A DNA stretch of 64,000 bases from contig CAJQUW010007880.1 of NCBI GenBank assembly GCA_907163375.1, positions 310,001-374,000 on the forward strand. The letters are read 5' to 3'. The notes below the pieces were generated by a model that was not told the DNA's origin, ran no database searches, and saw only the letters and a program-made list of their open reading frames with translations. Source of the DNA: Prostheceraeus crozeri (lineage: Eukaryota; Platyhelminthes; Polycladida; Euryleptidae). Positions 46,188-60,400 of the stretch are shown piece after piece. The position numbers were made by a program, and so were the translations under genes. The stretch's first letter is position 1, and every line of letters starts with the position of its first letter.

Positions 46188-48745
46188 TAAATTCTGGAGC
46201 TTGGTGCTAAAAGGGCCTATGTCCAAAAACACTGTTTCCCGTAAATTGGAATATAAGATTAAGATTGTCTCTGAAAATTAGGTAAAGACAAAACTCCAAT
46301 ATAAATGCCATCGTTTATGTACCTTGGCATATTTATGATATAAAACCATCGTTTGTAAACAAATTTTCTCTTGATTCAGCGGAAATACGATGCATCAAAA
46401 AGTTTATTGTAGTGAAAATCCTGGACTTACGCCCTTTTAGCACTAAAGATGAGTCAGTTGGCGAAGTACTACTATTCATCCACTGCTTCCCCTGCAGTCA
46501 GATATTGATAAAAGTACTGCGATGAACGAGAAATATATGGTAGAAGATCTTGGAGGTCAGTCAAGACGTTTGGAGGGACAGGTCTTTGTTCATTGTAAAG
46601 CGATTCCAAATTCCATAACAGTGGTCTTCCTTTGGTCTTTCTACGAAAATCCACTGCACATGGAGCAGATTCAGAGTCGAAGGACGAGCGGTATGTAAAG
46701 ATACCTGCTTCTGAGTTGTACTGCAACTCCCTCACAGTCAGCCAGTCTACTGGTTTTCCTTCAATGTCATGCTTACTTTTCACAAGGGGACCTTGGAACA
46801 GATTCTTCGAATTTTTGAAATGATCCTGATGCATTTCAACAACTTGGATTCTTGGTTTCCGGGGAATGCTACATACAATATTACACCAGTCTCTTGGTAT
46901 CTCGATAATTGAATTGGTGGCCTTTTTCTGTCTTTCTATAGCGGCATGAATAGTATCTGCCTCCATGTGTGTGTGGCCCGGAATGAGGAATCTCTGCGTT
47001 ATCTTTATCCCTCGTGATGCTGCAGCACTCATGAGCATCGCAGAAACTTGCATGTTTCAATTTTGGCCTCCGCAGCTGTCACTCCACAGTCGAACATCTT
47101 TCACTGAAGATGGAAGGCTGTCGATGTATCTTAGTAGACACGATCCAATTTCTTGTGAGCCCCGTCCAGCTATGGTTTGGTCCCACATATAACAAATTGA
47201 CCGGGATTTGTTGTTGTGTGTTTCATAAACTGTTGAATTATACACGGCCAGTTGCCGCTTGTAGAAGGCTATACCCGTTTGGATAAGGGACACTGAAGAA
47301 CTTTTTGCAGATCGAATGAAGCTGTCACCACATGTTGTGAAGTCAAAGATTCAATTTTATCATTACGCTTCAAAGAGTAGGCAAGTTCTGCTTCCGCGTG
47401 ATGTGCACTCCTTGCCTGTTCGATCTGTACCTTCTCTGCGTTCGTCGCATCAATTAACGAAGCTTTAAATGCATCGCATTTTTCACATGTGTCACTAGCT
47501 GGTGGGTGAAATGATAAATTGAACTCCTCGACGAAGATTTTTCGATAAAGATGGCTTTTTTGTGGTGGGATGTTCTTTGCTTCACAGTGTTCTTCATAAA
47601 GCCGATACATATGCTCGATGGATAGATGAGGGTTCAGGTACTTTTTCGCAGATTTTTCACGACTGTGATGACTTTCGTATGCTGGAAACATCTTAATGTG
47701 ATCACGAATATTGTCAAGATCCACTTCCGCGATTTTTGGTTGCTGACTATGCCTGCCTCTCTTGTCTTTTGGGATGATATTACTGCTACCACTGAGTCTC
47801 TTTCTTTCAGAAATTACCCTTGCCTTTTTCCGTGATATTCCAAAAGTAGCGCAGAACATAGGCAGACAAACTTCAGTTGGCTGACCTTCAACTAGAAGAT
47901 AATATTTTCTTGTAAAGCGTCGTCTGCTTGCATTATGTGAATCGATTCTCATTCGTTCTCACAGCATTGTAGTCTCCTCGATCAGGCTAGCCAACAGTTG
48001 GTCTTGCTGCTCAGAGGAATGTTCGTAAAAGTCACTAAAAAAATTTTCTCTGTTTTCTTCAATTACTGCTTCATAACATCTCATGCGACACGCTTCCCCA
48101 CATGGACTGCCCATAGTCTTCTCAATCACGATCTTTCCACTATGATTCACATACTTCAGTCCTTGCGCTCTTTGTGACTTAATAACGTTTCTTCTCCACG
48201 TCGAAGGCCACCGAAGTCTCTTTCTACTTCTTCGACGTTCAATGGTCTCAGTTACTGGTGATGTGGGAATTTCATTAGGGCTTTGATGATCGGGCTGAGA
48301 TAGTGTATTCTCAGCATCAGAGTCAAGTGATTCATTGTCTTCGGACGACGAATGGACACACAATTTGACGATATTATCAAGCGATATGCGACGTCTCTTC
48401 ATAATGCCAATCACAGTGGAGCAAAGAAGGGGAATCGAAGCTTCTGCTGACAATGACGACAAGTTTCTGAGCTGTCCACACACATAGTTTTCGATAATAG
48501 CCTCTCACTGCATTGCAATAGCACTCACATAAGATTTTCAAGGACATAGGCCCTTTTAGCACTAAAGCTTGTTGCAGTTGCTTGGACATAGGCATTTGGA
48601 AATTTTATTTTGTGAAGCAGGATTGGGTCATTCGGGAATGATAATCACACAGAAGCTGCATATCAAGTCACACTATATAGTGGTGTGTAAATCTCAAAAT
48701 CGATCAAATTGGACATAGGCCCTTTTAGCACCAAGCTCCAGAATT
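46188..48745 (-). mobile_element. DDE transposon with 37-bp terminal inverted repeats
   Basis: The 37-bp ends (46188-46224 and 48709-48745) are perfect inverted repeats; part reads GGAGCTTGGTGCTAAAAGGG. Shorter copies of the inner motif CCCTTTTAGCACTAAAG lie at about 46432 and 48548, as if it were a transposase-binding site. No clear target duplication was read. The interior holds a decayed transposase on the minus strand. The perfect repeats suggest moderate age. Confidence 0.8.
46472..48483 (-). pseudogene. DDE-type transposase-like protein, decayed
   Basis: Collinear fragments show an acidic Ser-rich N terminus with a basic patch, then RRFTRKYYLLVEG, a CDAF zinc-like pair preceded by SDTCEKC, FDLQKVLQCPLS, AFYKRQLAVYN, then YMWDQTIAGRGSQEIG, LWSDSCGGQN and PGHTHMEADTIHAAIER. 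This RNase H-fold family is widespread in invertebrate genomes; I do not assign a superfamily. Breaks: TGA at 47958-47960 region, a frame change near 47280, and TGA between CGGQN and NMQVS near 47055, where Arg is usual; the stops look like CGA to TGA decay. Confidence 0.75.
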
Positions 48746-50165
48746 GAACTCAAAGAATTTCAAATGTAGGCTACAAGTTTGTGCATGTGACTTCTCATAA
48801 TGACTCGCTCAATAGAAAAAATCACCGCTGGCCCTCTCAATTTTCGCTCAAAGAATTTTTCTTTCGCTTGCTCATCCGCTCATCGAAAAAGTGCCGCTAG
48901 CTCAAAATCACTGGTCATAATATCATGATGAAGTTCATTTCAAAATAAGAATGGTGATTTTGAGAGGTCTGGAACGTACTGGTGAAATGATGGATGTGAG
49001 ATGCTGTTCAGATTAGGCCAGCAGTCATCGAACGCAGAAATGTATTTGTCAAAATTATGGTGTGATAAATCAGCCAAAGGGGAGAGATTCCAAGATAAGT
49101 ATTACTTTTATTTGTTCGATCAATAGAGGAAAACACCACTCGATCACTCAGGATAGTATGTACAGAACGATGCCAACGTTCTGTTGAAATCTCTACGAAG
49201 AGGCACGGAACAAAATATAATTCATTATAGACCTGAAAATTGCAACCACCCACTAAAAAATAGGCAGAAAACAGACGACTTGACAGCTTGATTAACAGGG
49301 TTGCCGAGGGTATACCCATGGGTATGGGGTGGGTATGGGTATTATGGCCACCTTCACAACTCCCATAGACTTTCTATGTGGCAACAGTGCGTTTCCTCAC
49401 TCAATCAAATTCGATTTTGAATGATCACACATCTCACCACTAAAATTTTATGAAATATCAATGCTGAGTATTTCACATCAATAACACTTTTCAATAATTT
49501 TGAATGAGTAGAAACAGTTCCAGGTGTGTCAAGGACGCTTGAAGGGGAAGGAGGCTGCTGATTCGCACGCGCTTGCAAAACTAGAAACCTAACTGTATAA
49601 ATCGCTTTCATAAAATCATTTGTGATGTACATGTACGTTTGCGTGATAAATGCTATTAATCGCCATTTACCTGGATTTGAAAGTTATTACGATGTAAAAG
49701 ATGTGGGCAAACAGTATGCATTTACTAATAAGGCGTGGGGTCCCACTAAATTGCATATTTTACACTAAACATATAAAGAATAATACATTTTATACACCTG
49801 AAATAGTATATCAAAGTAATCTTATTCTATGCTATGACTTCTTTATATAATTGTGGACACTGCAGTTTGGCTCAGCATAGAAGATGAGCAGCACCATAGA
49901 AAATGAGACGTATTATAGTGCATGATTTATGTGAAGTTGTTTTGCCATGAATTAATGGGACAGACTGCTGCTTTTTACGACACGAGTGTTTTCAACACCA
50001 GGGATGAGAACCCATTGTCACAAAAAATCCGGAAGATCTCTTCTAAGGGGCCCATACGTTACTTTTTCCGGTTCTCATATTAGTTTTGATATGACAACAA
50101 GAAATGGGAACGTCAATTTCAAATGGTTATGAATCTTAAAGTGCCTACACACAATAGGCCCTATC
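48746..50165. other. Presumed intron sequence without features
   Basis: No convincing coding sequence or repeat. Short unrelated open frames only. Confidence 0.4.
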
Positions 50166-50718
50166 AGGAGTCGGATGATAGGACTCCGGACTATAACTAG
50201 ACCCGAGATATACATGTAATATAAACAGCGCATAGCTGTTACTGTCTTGATGTCAACTTTCTCCGTCAAACAAAAGTGCAGTGACAGCAGTGCATGCAAA
50301 GCTTGTAATAGTTGAGTGAATGAACTGTGATAGTGAAAAAAAGATTGTCTTTTCACTCGGTGATTTAGTAGACAAGCCTTCCTAGCCTCGATCACACCTA
50401 CGCACCGAAGGTCACATCAGAGACAAAAGTAAAATATTAGTTTGTTAGAGAACATTGCCTCTTACCCTAGCATCAATCGTAATCCTCCAAAGCGCATATT
50501 AAAATCGAAAGCGCAGTCATATTTTTTTGAGAAGAATGGGGATTTTCCTGCCTGGTAGAGAGAGACTAGAGAAAAACCGTGTGAAGCACACATCAACAAG
50601 TGCAAAGTTAATAAACTTTCATAGAAAATAATTGATTTGATACAGCAGTGATCACTAAAATCAGGTCCAGGTAAGCCTATAATGATCTATGATGTAGGTT
50701 ACCAGAACTAGGCTTATA

Positions 50719-52459
50719 CAGGGTGAACATAAAAGAATACCCCAACTTTAAAAATTTATTGTGACAAGACTAAGTAAAGCACGAGGTTCGGTGAGGTGTC
50801 ATTTGTAAGACGACGTTCTGAAGTTACATCTTTGTTCATCTTTGTCCTACCACAGCTAAGGTAAAATTTACTTTTCTCAAACCACAGTCGACCATCGATT
50901 AACATAATCGTCTTTCTTGAGTTAAATTTTAGATCGTGTGGGACTCCTACACCGGTACGCATGTTGCATTAAGTAATATCTATATTTATCCCTCTGGGAT
51001 TCCCATGAATTGATGCATGTCCGTTGGTTACCAATCGCGATCGAATGACTCTTCTCTTAATTTAAAACTTTCTACGAGACCCATAAGTCATTTTTATCAT
51101 TCTCCAACATGATTACAACGAAACAAAAAGCCTTTTGTGTTATTCAATTCTGCAAATCTGAATCGACAACAACTGTTCAACGCACCTTTCGTTTGCAGTT
51201 TGGGGTGAGCCCACCTGATAGAAAAGAGATCCTACGTTGGTACCGACAATTCGTGGAGACTGGATGCCTGTGTAAAGGCAAGAGCCCAGGTAGACCTAGA
51301 GTGATGGAGGAGAGCGTGGAGCGTACTCGCGGTGCTTTTCTACGAAGTCCACGAAAGTCAACTCGTCGTGCCAGCCTTGAACTGCAAATGCCTCAATCTA
51401 CGGTGTGGAAGGTTTTGCGAAAGGATTTGAATATGAAACCGTACAAATTACAGCACCTACAAGCTTTAACAAGTGGTGATACAGAACAGAGAGTGGAGTT
51501 TTGCAATTTCATCTTCGAACAGACTGAGTTGGATGTCTCTTTCATTTCGAAGCTCGTATTCTCAGATGAAGCTATATTCCACGTGACAGGGAAGGTGAAC
51601 AAGCACAACGTACGTATATGATCAACTGAGAATCCTCACGAATCTGTGGAACTATCTGCTATCTCGCAATCTACGGTTTTTGGTCCTTTCTATTTTGAAG
51701 ACTACTATAACAGGTACCTCGTACTTTGAGATGCTTGTTCATTGGTTGATGCCTCAATTAGAGGAACATGCTGGAAACTTTATTTTTCAGCAAGATGGGG
51801 CACCGCCTCACTGGCATCTATCAGTCAGACAGTACTTGAATGATCATTATCCTCAACGCTGGATTGGACGTCATTCATCTACAGATAAAGCCCTTCATCG
51901 TTGGCCACCGCAAAGCCCAGACTTGTCACCTTGTGATTTTTTTATTTGGGGGTATATTAAGAATTCTGTATGTGCCACCACTACCGACAAATTTAGAAGA
52001 ACTGAAATCTCGAATCACAGCATCCATCCGATCTGTGACATCGGAAATGTTGCAAAACGTCTGGCGTGAGTTTGATTATCGAATGGACGTTGTTCGTGCT
52101 GCTGAGGGCGGCCATATTGAGCATTTATGATGTTTATATAGGGCCAATGATACAAATGGTTAGTATCGTAAAATCGTCTTTTATTTAATTAAATACTTGA
52201 TGGAAATAAGGTAGACTTACACTTAAAATGTTACAACAGAGTTGTCGGTAAAATGAATAATAAATATCATGCATTTTTAGCCAAAAATTAATGATCAAAA
52301 TTTTGTTGAAAACTTAAGAAATTAAGTCATTGCTTTGGTAGCAAAAAAAAAAAACTTCAGAACGTCGTCTTTCATATGACACCTCACCGAACCTCGTGCG
52401 TTGCTTAGTCTTGTCACAATAAATTTTTAAAGTTGGGGTATTCTTTTATGTTCACCCTG
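50719..52459 (+). mobile_element. Tc1/mariner element with 107-bp terminal repeats, DUF4817 type
   Basis: Near-perfect 107-bp inverted repeats (50719-50825 and 52353-52459) begin CAGGGTGAACATAAAAGAA. TA lies at 50717-50718 and 52460-52461, and the sibling hAT copy at 13101 gives the empty site. The interior encodes one transposase, now broken. Confidence 0.9.
51109..52130 (+). pseudogene. DUF4817/DDE_3-type Tc1/mariner transposase, broken
   Basis: The N-terminal helix-turn-helix region (51109 onward) has ILRWYRQFVETGCLCKGKSP followed by GRPRV. The catalytic part has LVFSDEAIFHV (first Asp), FIFQQDGAPPHWH (second Asp) and SPDLSPCDFFIWGY (third Asp). A TGA at 51619 replaces a Trp, and the frame changes near 51690 and again near 51970. 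The interval between second and third Asp is 46 residues, longer than the 34 of classic mariner. Confidence 0.85.
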
Positions 52460-52493
52460 TATACTTGACACCCGCAGTCGGAGTCCTATCAAT

Positions 52494-54491
52494 TAGCGGA
52501 GATAGAATCATCAATGATTAAAGAATTAATTCAATGGACCAATATCAAACGGAATAATTCACACATGTGAACATGACATGATCTACCGACTAATAAACGA
52601 TAACTAGGCCTGCTGTAACACACATTGGTAGACCACGAGCATATGGTGTGGGCTTGCATAAGAATTTTTGACAGTTGACAGGTTTGTGGCTAAGTGACCA
52701 TTTTATGTAGCATAACACCATTTGAGTATTTTTAAATTTGTCTTCAACTTCGGTTTACATGCTTGACAAATTTTCTGTTATTTGAAAATAGCACCATAGC
52801 ATCAGGATTAACAAACAAACGAAATCCTAACGGTGGGATCTTACATATCCTATCAAAGCAACCAAACACATAAACATCAAAACATCAATATATCGTTTCC
52901 AGCAAAAATCAATTCTTCACGAAACACAGCGGACTGAAAATGATGTGGCTTGTGGCGTCATTATAGGGACCCAAAACGCCAAATAACAGTTAAAATGTCA
53001 ATGAAATCATTGGTCAATATTCACACTTGCTTTTGTGACACTAATCACGATTACCTGTCGTACAACGAGGAATATAAGTAGCTCATTTTTATATGACTGA
53101 ATGCGTATTTACTGAAAATGCCTCGCATAACACACGCATGATGTAATGTAAGCTCATCACGTTTGAGGTTATTGATTTTGCATGATGTTGATTGGTTACA
53201 ATGACTTGGTATCATAACATTGAATCTCAAAGCAGCGAGCGCTCAAAAAACGGATTTTAGAAGCAACGAAATATCAATATGGTCACTTATGTTGTGCCAT
53301 GTTGAGTGCGGCGCATAAATAAGCACATACTCGCATTTATATTTCATCTAGGCATTGTTTAACATCAGTTCACTATTGTGAGATTTGCTTTTATGAGACG
53401 ACCCGCAGTAATTGCAATTCAGTTATTCTAACTGTTGAATTTATAAAAAACGAATTTTCTTTCGAGGGAACAGTAGCGCAAAATTTATACCACAAAATTC
53501 ATTCTAAAATAAAAAGAAGTAAATTGGATCGACAGCACCAACTTAGCTAGGTTAGTTTTTTACTAACACACCAAACACATCAAAGCGAGTAAAGGAGGAA
53601 GTTTGTAAAACACAAGTTGATTATTAATCGATGTAGTAGGCTCAAAGCAATGCTGTCATACTATTGAAATCAGACATTCCGAAGCAGAATAGCGATCCGG
53701 TTGTTTTATAGAAATATGGGTGTCATGACTCATAACTAAGTCATCAAAGTAGGAAAAGTGGAATGACTAGAGCCAGTAAGCTGCCCATGTAAGCAGGCGC
53801 GTAAAACGTAAATATCAGTTAGATCTGCCAACACACCCAAGTATACATGTGTACATGTATATTTGTAAGTCAGATGCATAATCGGGCCTCAGTCCTTACT
53901 TGAATGAGCATTTCGGTGCAATAATGTCTTGGTGGCAAGTCAGAATCAAAGCTCAAGGCTGATCATAGAAAATACTACAATCTTGAAGGATAAATTATGC
54001 CCAAGACAGCATGTCAAAGTCCGAGCATTTCTCCTCGATTGGACTTTACCAGACGGAGTTCGAAGCTTTCCTTTACGACTCCGATTCCGCATCCCTTGAG
54101 TCAAATGCAGACGTCAGATCCTAGCATGGTGAGTAGAAGTTCCACTGAGATGGCGACATGGAAATCAGGTATTCTATACCAACAAAAGCAACATATAAAT
54201 AAGGAGTCTCATCCTGTGGGGATTCTGTGCGGATGCCGTCAGTTTTCTCTGTGAGCATGGGTAAGCATGAGCAACCCTTTCTGATTAATTGGCACGCTTG
54301 TGCGGCGACTTTGACACCGGTCGTAGTCCGTCAGTCAGAAATCGACAAGCAAAGTAAAAAAGTAAGAGCAAGAGAGAGATGACATTAAATAATTAATTAT
54401 AACATTGATGATTATTTCTTCATTTAATTTTGATGTATTCAAATACAACTGATAATGTCACATCTTGCTCCAATTTTCTTTTCCTTTTCAG
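52494..54491. other. Presumed last part of the GPCR intron
   Basis: Possible donors occur at 54127 (ATG|GTGAGT) and 54249 (ATGG|GTAAGC) but no acceptable exon goes with them in the phase needed. The polypyrimidine tract and AG at 54478-54491 form a good acceptor for the next exon. Confidence 0.4.
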
Positions 54492-57400
54492 AGTGATTCC
54501 GGTTGCATGCATCTGCGATCACACTGTGGATCCACGAAATGAATTTGGTTATATTCGTCTTGTTCCGCCAGTGGACAGTGAAGGAAATTATCTTCCCAAT
54601 CTCAATTGTTCCATTACTTTTCATGCAAAATCACCTAAGTTTCGTCGTTTCATTGTTACAGTAAATTCCTTAATACTGGAGCAATCTGAAGAATGTGTTC
54701 GTGATTTTCTGTTGATTGCCGATGATCTACAAACCAGTAGACTTTGCACGAAAGGAACAGCTAATCATTTGTTCTTTGACAGCAAAGTACTGACGATTAC
54801 CTTCATTACTGACAACATTATACAGAAACAAGGCTTTGATATAATTGTCTCAGAAGGATTTGAGTCTGAATGTGACGTCGCTGAACATTTACACGCAGGA
54901 AATTATATTGTATCTTCGAATATCAAGGATATTAATTGGCCGCAAATGCAAGGACTTTCAAACAGAATATCAGCGAAAGTGAAGAAATTATGTTCAGTCC
55001 TAATACAAACGCCATACAAAGACACTTCTGAGAGCCACCATCATGGGATTCGGTTAGAATTTACTTCCTTTTCTATGGAGTACTCTGGAAATAACTGTGC
55101 TTTTGACAGACTAACCTTGACGTACATGCCGTTCAAAGAAGAAAATGCAGAAAAACAGGAAAAATCAATAAGTTTTTGTGGCAAGAAAGCCCCTCCGTTT
55201 TACTATTATGTCGACAGTGATCAAGTCAAAATTGAATACTTCACAGATACTGGTGGTGATAGTGAGGGATTCACTTTTTTCTACACGCCGTATGATGTAA
55301 GACGTTGGGATATCAAATCTCAATCAAGATATTATTACATTGAACATACGAATTCGCCAGCCGTTATAATTAATATGACAACCATAGATGATCCAACTTT
55401 TGTAACTAATCTGAACAAAACACGAAAACTATACGCGCTTCAATTTGAATCTGTGGTTGGAAATTCCTTTCAAGTATCTACAAAGATAAGCCAAGATGTG
55501 CAAAGATTCAATTCTCAAACATCTGTGCTATATAGTACCAGATTTGATTATATAACTCCCGAGATTATACAGCGCCAATACCAAAAAATGAAATTTACGG
55601 AGCAGCGGGATATTCATAATATCGATTCATTTCAATTTATTATCTTAGTAATAACTGAAATTGATGACATGCCAATCACTTTCGAAGTCAAAACTCGATT
55701 TCAGGAGTTTTACAACCTCAAATCTGTGTTCAATGGTAAAATTGACCTTGATTACGAAAGTCTCCTTACAAAAGTCAGAGAGGGTGAATCAAATATGATG
55801 CTTACAAGCTTCAAAATGAAAGCACCATCAAACAACATAAATTACTATTGGAATATGTTAAGGTTCGAATTATATAAAACTGTCAGTGATATGACGTGCA
55901 ACATGTCAGGCATAGTTACTTTTCACTCTCGGGAACCAAATGCAACAACGATGAATGGACCTTTCTGTGCAGGAAGCTCATTACCACTGACATTGTTAGC
56001 AGGAACAGAAGGACTGCAGGTGGTCGTATATTACTATCACGACGTAATGCTTAGAAAACAGAACTTGATCATAACAGGTGAAAAGGATGACATTGCTGTC
56101 AGCTTTAGATACAATCAATATCAATGTACACCCCATTTGCTACCAGTGGTATTCAAATCTGCATATCGATTGGATCAAACATTAAGTCCAACTGTCCATA
56201 ATTACAATGATGAATACTCGCGAACTATCACAACAGGAGATCCAATACCAGTTGCAGATTGCGCCATTCTTCAAACTCCAGTGGATGGATCGAATCAAAA
56301 ATTTTCTCTTACTTTTCTGTCAAACGAAGAACTCCAAGTGTTCTCTAAATTTTCAAGTTCAATATTTGATAAATTTGTCAGGCAAACATTTACACAGGAG
56401 AGCCGAGCACGATTGGTGATCTTCAATAAAACGACATGTAATTCGCATATTACTTTTTGGCAAGATGTAGACCCCAAATGCGACCAATATGAAGATAATT
56501 GTTATCGATTTCATTTGGATTATCAATCAAATTGCCCATTCAGTCCTGGAGGTTGGGTTATACATTTAGAAAAAAAGTGTCGCCATCGAGTAGATTTTCA
56601 TCGTGTAGGTGCCTCAGATGGTGATATCATTGGCAAAAAATCTTTGCCAGAACCGATAGATATTCAATGCGGCATCATTGAAACACCTTATTATCCACAT
56701 AGATATTCTGATTTTGAAAAGTCATGCACATGGGTTTTTAAAGGCAAAATGTTCAACCCTTCGATCGACCATTATGTGTTTACTTTCAATTTTTTTGATC
56801 TTGGCCAAAAAACCGATGCATCCCTAGTTGTTTGGGAGAAGTTGGTTGATGCTAACAATCAGCCGCGTCAACTGGTTCTAGATGGCAAAAGAACAGGGGC
56901 TGTATTGCATACAATTTCAAATGAAGAAATCATATTCATTTTTACGGCCAATAAAGTTAATTTTGAGGATAACATATTCAACAGACCAATGAGAGGTTTC
57001 TCAATATCATTCCGACCAGGTAAACCACTGGTAACACCATCGATGATGACAAAATGTCATGGAGACTGGATTGGATTCCGGGATAGCTGTTACAGGTTGT
57101 TTGTTTATAAAGATGAGATGATCAGTTCATTTGACGCTTCACGCAATTGTAATAATCTGGGTGGTTATCTAATAGCTATAACACGACAATCAGAAATGGA
57201 CGCAATCAAATATTTTCTTCTTTACCCTTGGCTGAAACAATGGGACACTTTAAAAGAATTGAATATTTTCATTGGACTAAAAGCGCCACAGTCATCAAAA
57301 TTGAGCTTTAAGTGGGAAAACGGAGATCCTTACGCTTTTTCTGAGTGGTTTCCTGAAGACAATGATAAAATATATAACAGAACTTCAACTAACGTAGCTG

Positions 57401-60400
57401 CCTATGTAGCTGATCACCTGCGCCAACCAACAATAGATAGCGAGACTAGATGTACTCTAATGATGATGAGCAACCCTCGTCATCATGCTAATTGGGTTCG
57501 TTTTCCATGCTTTGCCGGTGTTCGAGATGCTGCTTACATCTGTGAGCGACATTCTGAGGATGCGGAGCGACCACAGCCGATTTCTAATATACGTCATTTT
57601 AATCGTCAAATAGAACGAATTTCTGAACAAATAGAATTTTGTGACGATGAATGGTACGATCTCAATGATAAATGTTACATGCTCTATTCATCGTTTGAGA
57701 GCTATTGGCCAGGAAACGATGCCTACAACTATTGCAGAAGTAAAAAAGCTGAAATGGCATTAGCAGAAACTACTGAAGAGTTGATTGCCATAGTGGATAT
57801 GATTGAAACATGGAAATTCAACCTAGATCGAGGCAAAATCTGGATACGAAGATCACCTGAAAGACATTATACGCAATCAGTGAAGGACAGCATTCTGAAG
57901 ATCAGAGGTGGAAAGATTTTTCGGTATTTCCATGATGGCGTAACGACGATTGGCAAATCTTCGGGATACTATTCACAAGATGATGGAGAGCTATCGAATC
58001 ACACTGCTCGGCATGTTCTTTGTGAAAGACTTCGTAAGACTATATCTAAGAGTTGTGGTAGTCAAGAGTTCCAGTGCCCCGAAAAGTATTGTATCTCCAT
58101 TCAGCGAGTGTGCGATGGTCATGTTGATTGTGTTGATACGAAAATGGACGAAGAAGACTGTAATCATTTGCAAGATCCAATGTTATACCTCACCAGTGAT
58201 GTCGATATCAATACACAATGGGATGCAAGACGTCATTACAAACGGATGTTTAATAGCAAAACCAATACCACCGTTCCATGGTTTGCATATTGTGATTTCA
58301 AAACAGAGGGATTTGGTCTGAACTGCAACATTCCATCATGTCTTAACGAAGAGGGAAAGTGGCGATGCAATAATGGTCAATGCATTTCCTTACACAAGCG
58401 TTGTGACGGAGTTGCCGGTGACTGCTATGATTCCAGCGATGAAGAATCATGCCATGGTGCTAAAAACTGCATCAACGGTTTTCCATGTAGAAATTCCGAA
58501 GTCTGCATTTCTCGTCAATTTTTGAATGATTCTCAAGTTGACTGCACCGGTCTTGTTGGAGAAGACGAAATAGGAAACCATGCATCAAGTTTTGATTGCC
58601 CAAATGATCAACCAAGAGGCGAACAATGTATTAAAGGAAGACCACGATGCTTCGATCGGAAAGATTCTTGTATATATGACATTAAACGTGTGATGAAACA
58701 AGTTTGCCCGAACAATGAACATTTAAGTCACTGTCAATCTCATCCATGTCCAGGAATGTTTAAATGCAATACAGAGGATGGCTACTGTCTCCCCTTTCAT
58801 CACGTCTGTGATGGTAAATGGGATTGTCCTGGAGGTGTTGATGAAGCAAACTGTCCGGATCCTATCATTCACAGGAAGTGTCCAGTCGGTAAACTTCGAT
58901 GTCGAAACTATAATGAGCTTAAACCGACTGTCATTTGTATTGATCGATCCCATATATGCGACGGTCGCTCGCATTGTCCGGGCGGTGACGATGAAATGTT
59001 TTGCGATGTTTCAGAAGACATATGCCCAACTGGATGTGCTTGTATCGGCTATACTGTCAACTGTACAGATTCCATAGCCCTCGACTTCTCCAAGATTCCG
59101 AAAAATACTCGAATGCTGAGGTTAGATGGGAATCGTGAAATCAAACATCTTCATAGTGGAATTTTTGAACACATGCCTTTCCTTGGTTTTATAAGTATGC
59201 GACAGACAGGAATAAAGAGCTTGCCGTCCTGGTTGTTTTCTTTGAATGATACAAGCAGAAATAATATAATCTTTCTCGATCTTTCAGACAATGAAATAAC
59301 ATCCATTGATTCAATGACATTCAACGGTCTTACGCGTCTTCAACATCTAAATCTAAGTGGGAATCCGATCACAGAAATAGATATGCACAGCTTCTATGAT
59401 ATGTGTTCATTGAAAACACTAGATATCTCTGGAACGAAACTGAGAACATTACCTGCATATGCTTTTGCTGGACTGGCAAATATAACTCGATTAAATCTAA
59501 GCAGAAATGAAATCAACAAAATCGACGACGAGGCATTCAGTATCAATAGAATTCGATACTTAGACTTGCGACATAATGACCGGAACATGCACGTGAGAGA
59601 GGAAGCCTTTCAACGACTCGACATTGAAAGACTTGAAACAGATCATCCAAAATTTTGTTGTCTCGCTCCAAAGACAAGAGAATGTTATCCAAAAATTGAT
59701 GCTGTGAGTAATTGTGATGATTTGCTAGCGAATTCTGTGCTCCGAGTTCTCGTCTGGATCCTTGGCTTTGCAGCAGTCATCGGGAACATATTCGTGCTAA
59801 TTTGGCGTTGCCTCTGTTCTCGTGGAGATGAATCAACTTCGTTGAGGCGTCCTACACCGCTGTTTGTAGTAAATCTTAGTGTTGCTGATTTTATAATGGG
59901 AGTATACTTGCTTATAATAGGCGCTGTTGATGTCAATTATCGCGGTGAATACATCATTTACTCAGATAGATGGATGAGCAATGGACTTTGCACAGCTGCA
60001 GGAATACTAGCTGCGGTAAGTAGCCAAACCTCTGTTACATTTCTAACATTCATCACATTGGATCGCCTATTATGCATTGTATATCCTCTTAAAGGACCAA
60101 GAATAAGATTTCGTCACGCTATTCTTATGTCCGTTTTGACGTGGGTCAGTTGGATTTCATTCTCATTGGCAGCACCATATTTGTTAGTTATGTCGTTTCC
60201 AGCAATGTATGGACGAAACAGCGTTTGCCTGTCTTACGTTCTTACTCCTAACGACTCTGATGCCTCGGCTCCCATTAAAACTATCAGTCTTTTTTTCATT
60301 TTCTACAATTTCTTGAGCTTTGCTTTCATTTTTATCAGCTATGCTAATATAGTGATAACAACACATAAAAGTCGGAAAAGCGCTCAAAGGCCAATTATGG

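Larger units (their letters stand above)
50166..52493. mobile_element. Old hAT MITE copy interrupted by a mariner element
   Basis: The parts 50166-50718 and 52460-52493 align with the hAT element at 13101-13835, including the shared words GTCAACTTTCTCCGTCAAAC and GTGCAGTGACAGCAGTGCAT. Its left CAGGG end and the outer right end are lost. It is therefore older than the 13101 copy and older than the mariner inserted in it. Confidence 0.85.

Noticed and set aside
53997-54254. 85-residue ORF just upstream of the GPCR exon
   Set aside because: No signal peptide or domain is seen, and nearby donors (54127, 54249) do not leave the two bases that the next exon needs.
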